Shown piece after piece: positions 59,601 to 64,000 of a stretch of 64,000 nt of DNA; position 1 is the first letter of the stretch; each line of letters starts with the position of its first letter. The stretch spans positions 1,116,001 to 1,180,000 of the forward strand of contig BCIK01000003.1 in the NCBI GenBank assembly GCA_039545295.1, written 5' to 3'. This DNA comes from Udeniomyces pyricola (lineage: Eukaryota > Basidiomycota > Tremellomycetes > Cystofilobasidiales > Mrakiaceae). The translations under genes were made by a program, and so were the position numbers. Under the pieces are notes generated by a model. The model did not search any database. It saw nothing but the letters and a program-made list of their open reading frames with translations, and was not told the DNA's origin.

Positions 59601-60090
59601 CATGATGCCTACTCCCTCATTGGGCCCTCTGAAATCCTACCAAATCACCGTCTCCCTCAACTCGATCCCTCTCAAACCGTTAGCGATCCCCTCCTCGTCC
59701 ATGACGTCGGGTGGATCGACACCAATGACATCGGAAGAATACTCTTCGAACCCACCCACGCGGTGGCTCGTCCATCTCCCACCGAAGCCTCCCCAAAGTT
59801 CTCAGCCGTATGGTTCTTCGTCGTCGATGGCGCCCCATTTCACATCGGCTTCGTCGCATTGGCACTTGGAGTTATCGATTGGGTGGAAGGATCCTTCGAG
59901 GTCGAGGTCGGAAGACGAAGGGAGTGAACTCGCCCACAATCCTACCACCACCCCTTCTAACAGCACTGCGGGAGGTGCGAAGCGCAAGACGATGATGATG
60001 GAAGAAGATTTCTTGGGGTTGCCAAAGGGGGTAAAGATCGGAGGGGTAGGGGGAAGAGAGAAGTATGATGTCTTTGGGTGTGGACTTTGA
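56661..60090 (+). CDS. RSC4: Tandem bromodomain protein, Rsc4-like chromatin remodeller subunit
   Basis: This is a nuclear subunit of an RSC/SWI-SNF type remodeller that reads acetylated histones. The start MSPIHRPPGHSPPQ opens a disordered Pro/Ser segment with KIKLKTTLMGVDPA. Bromodomain 1 spans several exons: MGRRLIAVLKAEKD, VYDFLQLPDRRMYADYYAVI, KTPLAIENI, KSCHALKNDIVHVFTNAKKYN. Bromodomain 2 follows a Lys-rich linker: LADMFLELPDRHEWADYYKVI, KKPMSFNLIY, DELIADADRIFQNALTFNQE. The Tyr-Tyr and Asn residues of the acetyl-lysine pocket are present in both. A ~420-residue Pro/Ser-rich region, then a C-terminal domain (LKSYQITVSLNSIPLKPLAI ... WHLELSIGWKD) like the Rsc4 C-terminal beta domain. 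Eight or nine introns are inferred. Assignment between Rsc4 and related polybromo proteins rests on the two bromodomains without BAH. Confidence 0.8.
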
Positions 60091-60634
60091 GAGAGGAGAA
60101 GGGAAAGGGGGGGGGTCAAAGAGAGAATGAGGAGTAGATCATCTCGCTGATTCCAAAGTGAATCCCTCGGCCATCTTTCATTCCTTCCTATCTGATCTTT
60201 TTCGATTCTCGTTTCTCCCTCCCGTCGATGGATTCCTCCTCTTCGTTCTCATCCTCGCTATCTTTCTTCTTTCTCCTTCTCTTTCATCTCTTTGCCCTGT
60301 CTGACCTTGCCTTGCGCCTTATTCCTTTTTGCCTGTTCTGTTTGAAATCCCCCCTCCCCTCCTTCCTCCTCTTGCTTCTCTGCGTATATATATACTTCAC
60401 GAGGATGTTCAAGATTTCTCTTCAGAGCTTCTCCCTCTCTCTTCTCTGCTCTCGTTACCTGAACCCTAGACGACGACGACGACGCAGCGTGAAAGAGAAA
60501 GAAAGCGACATTGATGCATCTATTCTCAAAAAAGCAAAGAAATGGCAAGGAAGCGAGAGAGGGAGAAGGGGCGGTGGGGGGGGGGGCGGTGACTGCGTTC
60601 TCGTTCCTTCTTGTTCTTTCTGTGCCGCTTTGAT
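60091..60634. other. Convergent intergenic spacer
   Basis: Between the Rsc4-like gene (+) and the NEDD8 E1 gene (-). CT-rich on the left, with CGACGACGACGACGACG at about 60471-60486 and a G10 run near 60581. The plus-strand frame here is low-complexity Ser/Leu/Phe from CT tracts and is not considered a gene. Confidence 0.5.
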
Positions 60635-63600
60635 TCAGAGCTCGTAGGCAGCTGTTGAGCTCCTGGATGCATCAAAGAAGAAGAAGAAAAAAATGAGTTA
60701 AGCGAACATATGGTGCAGAGGATGTCAAAGCGAGTAAGAGGGTAGAAGGAACAAGAGATGGCGGATGTAAAGAATTCAAGAGGAAATAAGTCGGAGACAA
60801 GAATATACGAGGTAAGTTATCGTGGTGCAAGAAGCAACAACGGCAGAGATGTTGAGTCAGAGTGAGACAAACACACACGCACCGAATGAGATCCACGACA
60901 GTCGTATTGTTCAACGGAACATATTGATTGGTCAACAGCTTGATAGTTTCCTGCGCGACGAGACCACCCAAGAAGGCGGCCGTCGTGGGAAGGTCCGACG
61001 TACTCGCTCGAACCATCTCCCCAAGCGCATCCCGGATCGTCCCAGGGAGACCTCCATCAGGAGAGGAAGAAGAATAAGTCGAAGGAGGCGAAGAAGAAGT
61101 AGATTCGACGGTCATCTGGGCGTGCCAACCGCGTTCGCAGAGGTAGGCTTCAGCGAGGCTTTCCATCTCACGCAGGTCCGTATCGAAATCGATGACGGCA
61201 GTTGTATCAGAGAGGGTTGATGTAGAGAAGGAGGCATCAGAAGTGGAGGGAGAAGAGGAACATCGTCCAGGATAGCGATTGTGATGGGCGTGGAACCGGT
61301 CGGCGGTTTGGAAGGCGATATATTGTGTGATAGGAGGGGGAATGTAAGGCACGTTCCAGGTTGGGTCGGGAGAGAAGGACACTGCGGGAGAAGGAGGATG
61401 GATAAATAGACATAGAGGGATCGAACAAACGCAGACACATCAGCAGCGATACGTGAGCCGAAGGGACAACGAACGAAAACAGAACGCATCCAGAAAATGG
61501 TTTCTCTCTCCTCTCAAACAAAACATCACTCACGGATGGTGTCCTTCATGGCAGTTTCTGGGCTCCTTTCTTCTTGCAAGCTTCTCCCCCTGACGACCTT
61601 GACGAAACCAGCGTTCTTGACGAACTCCTCAATCCCCCCCGTTGCAACGTCTCCTTCTTCGAGCCCCACCTCGATGAGAACCTCGGCGAGGCCCCGCTTG
61701 AACGTGTCGAGGTCAGCTTTCGCTTGGTTCTTGTAGAGTGTCTGGAGATGGACGTAGCGAGCGGTGTCGGATTTCATATCGGGCAGGGAAGAGGATAATG
61801 GAAGCAGACCCGTTGCGCTAACGAACCGGGAGAGGGCGGCAAGGAGGAGGAAGAATGGCTTGGACTGGAATCCGTTCGGGCAGCAAAAGAAAAGAAAAGA
61901 AAAGAAAAAAGAACAAGAAGACGACAGAGATACAAGAGAAATGGATCAATCGTGAGAAGATAGAAGGAAAGGTAACTGCAACATGAGATGTCTTTGGTTT
62001 TGGACCCACGTTTTTGTCCACGTTTTTGCAGCTCGGGTCAGTTAGGAGGGCTGAGATGTCACTCGGGACCTGATAATTTCATATCGCAAGGTCGAGAAGG
62101 GAAGCAGAATAAAAAGGTTCAAAAAGAGGGGTATCAGTCACGAATGCCCCTTTTCTTTCTCGTTCAAGTACACACTCTTATCGCTATGTGGCGCACCATC
62201 CCTCTTCCAAACCATCCCATGATCTTACCTTGGTGACTTGACACGCCAAAAACGCTTTCTCCATTGCTTCAGCATAGTTTTCTTCATCCCCGTGGCGCCG
62301 CGCCTGGTCGATCGTCTTGAGGAACTCCTTCTTTTGCGAGGCTTTGCCCGACCATTTGGGTTGCTCGCCTCCGTGCTAAACAAAGCAAAGAAATCCAAGA
62401 TGGGCAAGCCATTTTTTGTACATTTTTTTCCGTTTGAATTAGCTCCGTCATTCGTCACATAGAATGTCGGCTAGTCTAGAAGCTTACGGTTGCCTTCCAG
62501 TCCTCGAGAGCCTTGATCAGGATGATGACAAAAGGAATGTTGCCGTGGTCCATGGAATCGAGCGAGTCAAAGTCGATGGACTTGACGTGCGCAAGTAGTT
62601 CAGGAAACGGTTGGTCGATTCGAAGCGAAGCGAGCGAGGTTGGGTGGGTATCGACAACTGAACAGTAGGTCCAGGCAGATTGATCAGAATATGAGAAAAC
62701 TTTGAATGGGTAAGCGTTGAAAGTAGGTGCAAGAAAGGCGTACTGGTATGCTCTCGGATCTGAACACGGACTGTGCCCATGAAACCAGACGATCGCACGA
62801 GGATCAGAGGGATGTCGGGGTGAGGCGACGTCGTGGAGGAAGAAGGATCGCTCGCTAAAAGACAAGATAGGATGAGTTGCGATGAGCTGTCTGTCGTTCA
62901 TCCCGGTTTGATCCTTTTTCCATGACACAGAGTATCAAGGTATGAGAGCGCCGGATCAAACTCAATCGCAGATGAGGCTTCGTACCAGACCACAGGAGAG
63001 ACGACAGTCGTTCTTCGGTCGCTGCTGAGACGTTGGCGGCGATGATCAAGGTGAAGCCGAGAAAGAACGCTGGGTCGTTGGTCAACATCTCATCAACGCT
63101 CTGGTATATAATTCAGATCAACCATCATCCTCTGTCAGCTGATGAAACAGATACGATGAAAGCATGGAATGAGACGGGCGATGTATGCAACGTACAGCGA
63201 CAGTTGACTTGCCAACAACGCTTGGGTTGAGCTCGCGGAGATACTTGACTGTCTCTTCGGCCAAAGCTTTATCGAGAGAGTCTGTGGTCAAGAAGAAATT
63301 TTGACCGATGTCTTCGGCCGTAGTGAGTTTGTCGGAGAGGATTTCAAAGTAACCGATTCCTGTGAGAGATGAAGCGATCGAAACGCACGATCAGCTGGAC
63401 TTCCTTCAATGCTTGTTCGATCATACATTCCTTGGCCAGCGTGGAGGATCATTGCTAAGCCAGATTTAGGCTTGCGAGTGTGATATCCAAAGCGAGGTCG
63501 ACATGAGAACAGAGCTAACCTGGAAGGACAAGATTCTTGAGGGACTGCGTGCCGGTCGCGACTGGGTTGATGAGGAGAACACGGGCATCCTCGAGGCCTC

Positions 63601-63815
63601 CCTGGCCGGAGGCACCCCATAGTCTGATGGAAAATAGATGTCCATGGAAGATTTAAAGAACATAGACGAGGTTAAGTCGATGAGCGTAACGGGAGATGAC
63701 CGAGAACACCGATCGAGGGTAGAAGGTGAAAGACAGGGATGGAGCGAGCGACGCACCGGAGCTGTCGATCGTATCGCCGCGTCTTTGCGTCTGGTCGAGC
63801 GATATCACCAATACT
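60635..63815 (-). CDS. ULA1: NEDD8-activating enzyme E1 regulatory subunit (Ula1/NAE1), 5' end outside window
   Basis: This subunit pairs with Uba3 to activate NEDD8/Rub1 for cullin neddylation. Reading from the right: RRYDRQLR, then [20 protein letters not shown] and SLKNLVLPG match the E1 N-terminal motif. Exons then give [47 protein letters not shown] and RVQIREH. Next come [15 protein letters not shown], the adenylation-domain insert [20 protein letters not shown], then [20 protein letters not shown]. The C-terminus carries [39 protein letters not shown] and, after a ~230-bp intron, SSTAAYEL and TGA at 60635-60637. As in other regulatory subunits, no catalytic Cys is expected. No ATG exists on this strand between 63816 and 64000, so exon 1 lies beyond the window. 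Confidence 0.85.
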
Positions 63816-64000
63816 GCTGACGCTGACGAGAGGGATGAGATGGGAAATGGAAGATGGGAGATGTCAGTGTCAAGAGATATGAGTATTGGCGCGGCCGAAG
63901 AAGATGAGTAAGCAGATCTTGGGGGCGACTGACGAGGAGGCTTCGGCAGACCTCTTTCTGTTGAGTAGGGTGGGCACTTGGACCTCGGCACTGGGCAGAG

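Noticed and set aside
60228..60647. 139-codon frame after the Rsc4-like gene
   Set aside because: It is Ser/Leu/Phe low complexity from CT tracts, then Arg/Gly from purine tracts, and it overlaps the 3' end of the NEDD8 E1 gene.
1..64000. CRISPR array, prophage or bacterial operon structure
   Set aside because: Spliceosomal introns, SNARE, SDR, P450 and bromodomain genes show a eukaryotic nuclear sequence. No repeat-spacer array is present.

Overview
The window is nuclear DNA from a basidiomycete fungus, most likely a tremellomycete yeast (Cryptococcus relatives). Three things point there. Genes are split by many short introns with GTNNGT donors and CTNAC-type branch sites. Intergenic spacers are short and rich in CT and homopolymer tracts. 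One gene is a Stealth-family xylosylphosphotransferase of the Xpt1 type, described from Cryptococcus. No transposon, rRNA, tRNA, CRISPR or viral element was recognised.

Layout. 0.6-11.6 kb: an RDH10-like short-chain dehydrogenase (+), a GH5 beta-1,3-glucosidase-like enzyme (-), a small predicted mitochondrial membrane protein (-), and a 730-residue Pro/Ser-rich protein of unknown function (-). 11.9-28.3 kb: the v-SNARE Vti1 (+), a Zn2Cys6 transcription factor with a 3.3-kb gene-free upstream region (-), a GCFC/PAXBP1-type protein whose promoter carries a cluster of 13-bp palindromes (-), and the Xpt1-like enzyme (-). 28.8-45.9 kb: a cytochrome P450 and a run of secreted-protein genes, all on the plus strand (double-psi beta-barrel protein, serine carboxypeptidase, cysteine-free GLLGG protein, CAP/PRY protein), interrupted by a minus-strand ZFAND1/Cuz1 homologue. 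46.9-64 kb: housekeeping genes, namely a NIPA-type Mg2+ transporter (-), a delta-12 fatty acid desaturase (-), a Ran1-like protein kinase (+), a tandem-bromodomain Rsc4-like chromatin remodeller subunit (+) and the NEDD8 E1 regulatory subunit Ula1/NAE1 (-), which runs off the right edge.

Gene models were assembled by hand from reading frames, splice-site phase and family motifs. Coordinates give start codon to stop codon and include introns. The genes are ordinary single transcription units and no operon logic is implied. The best functional grouping is the secreted and cell-surface set (DPBB, S10 peptidase, GLLGG protein, CAP) together with the glycan-related genes (GH5, Xpt1), all plausibly acting on the wall or capsule or along the secretory route. 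The most unusual signals are the TGCCAAATTGGCA palindrome cluster, the GLLGG surfactant-like protein, two cryptic small or decayed coding regions at 39.1-39.7 kb and 49.5-49.8 kb, and a predicted 5-nt first coding exon in VTI1.
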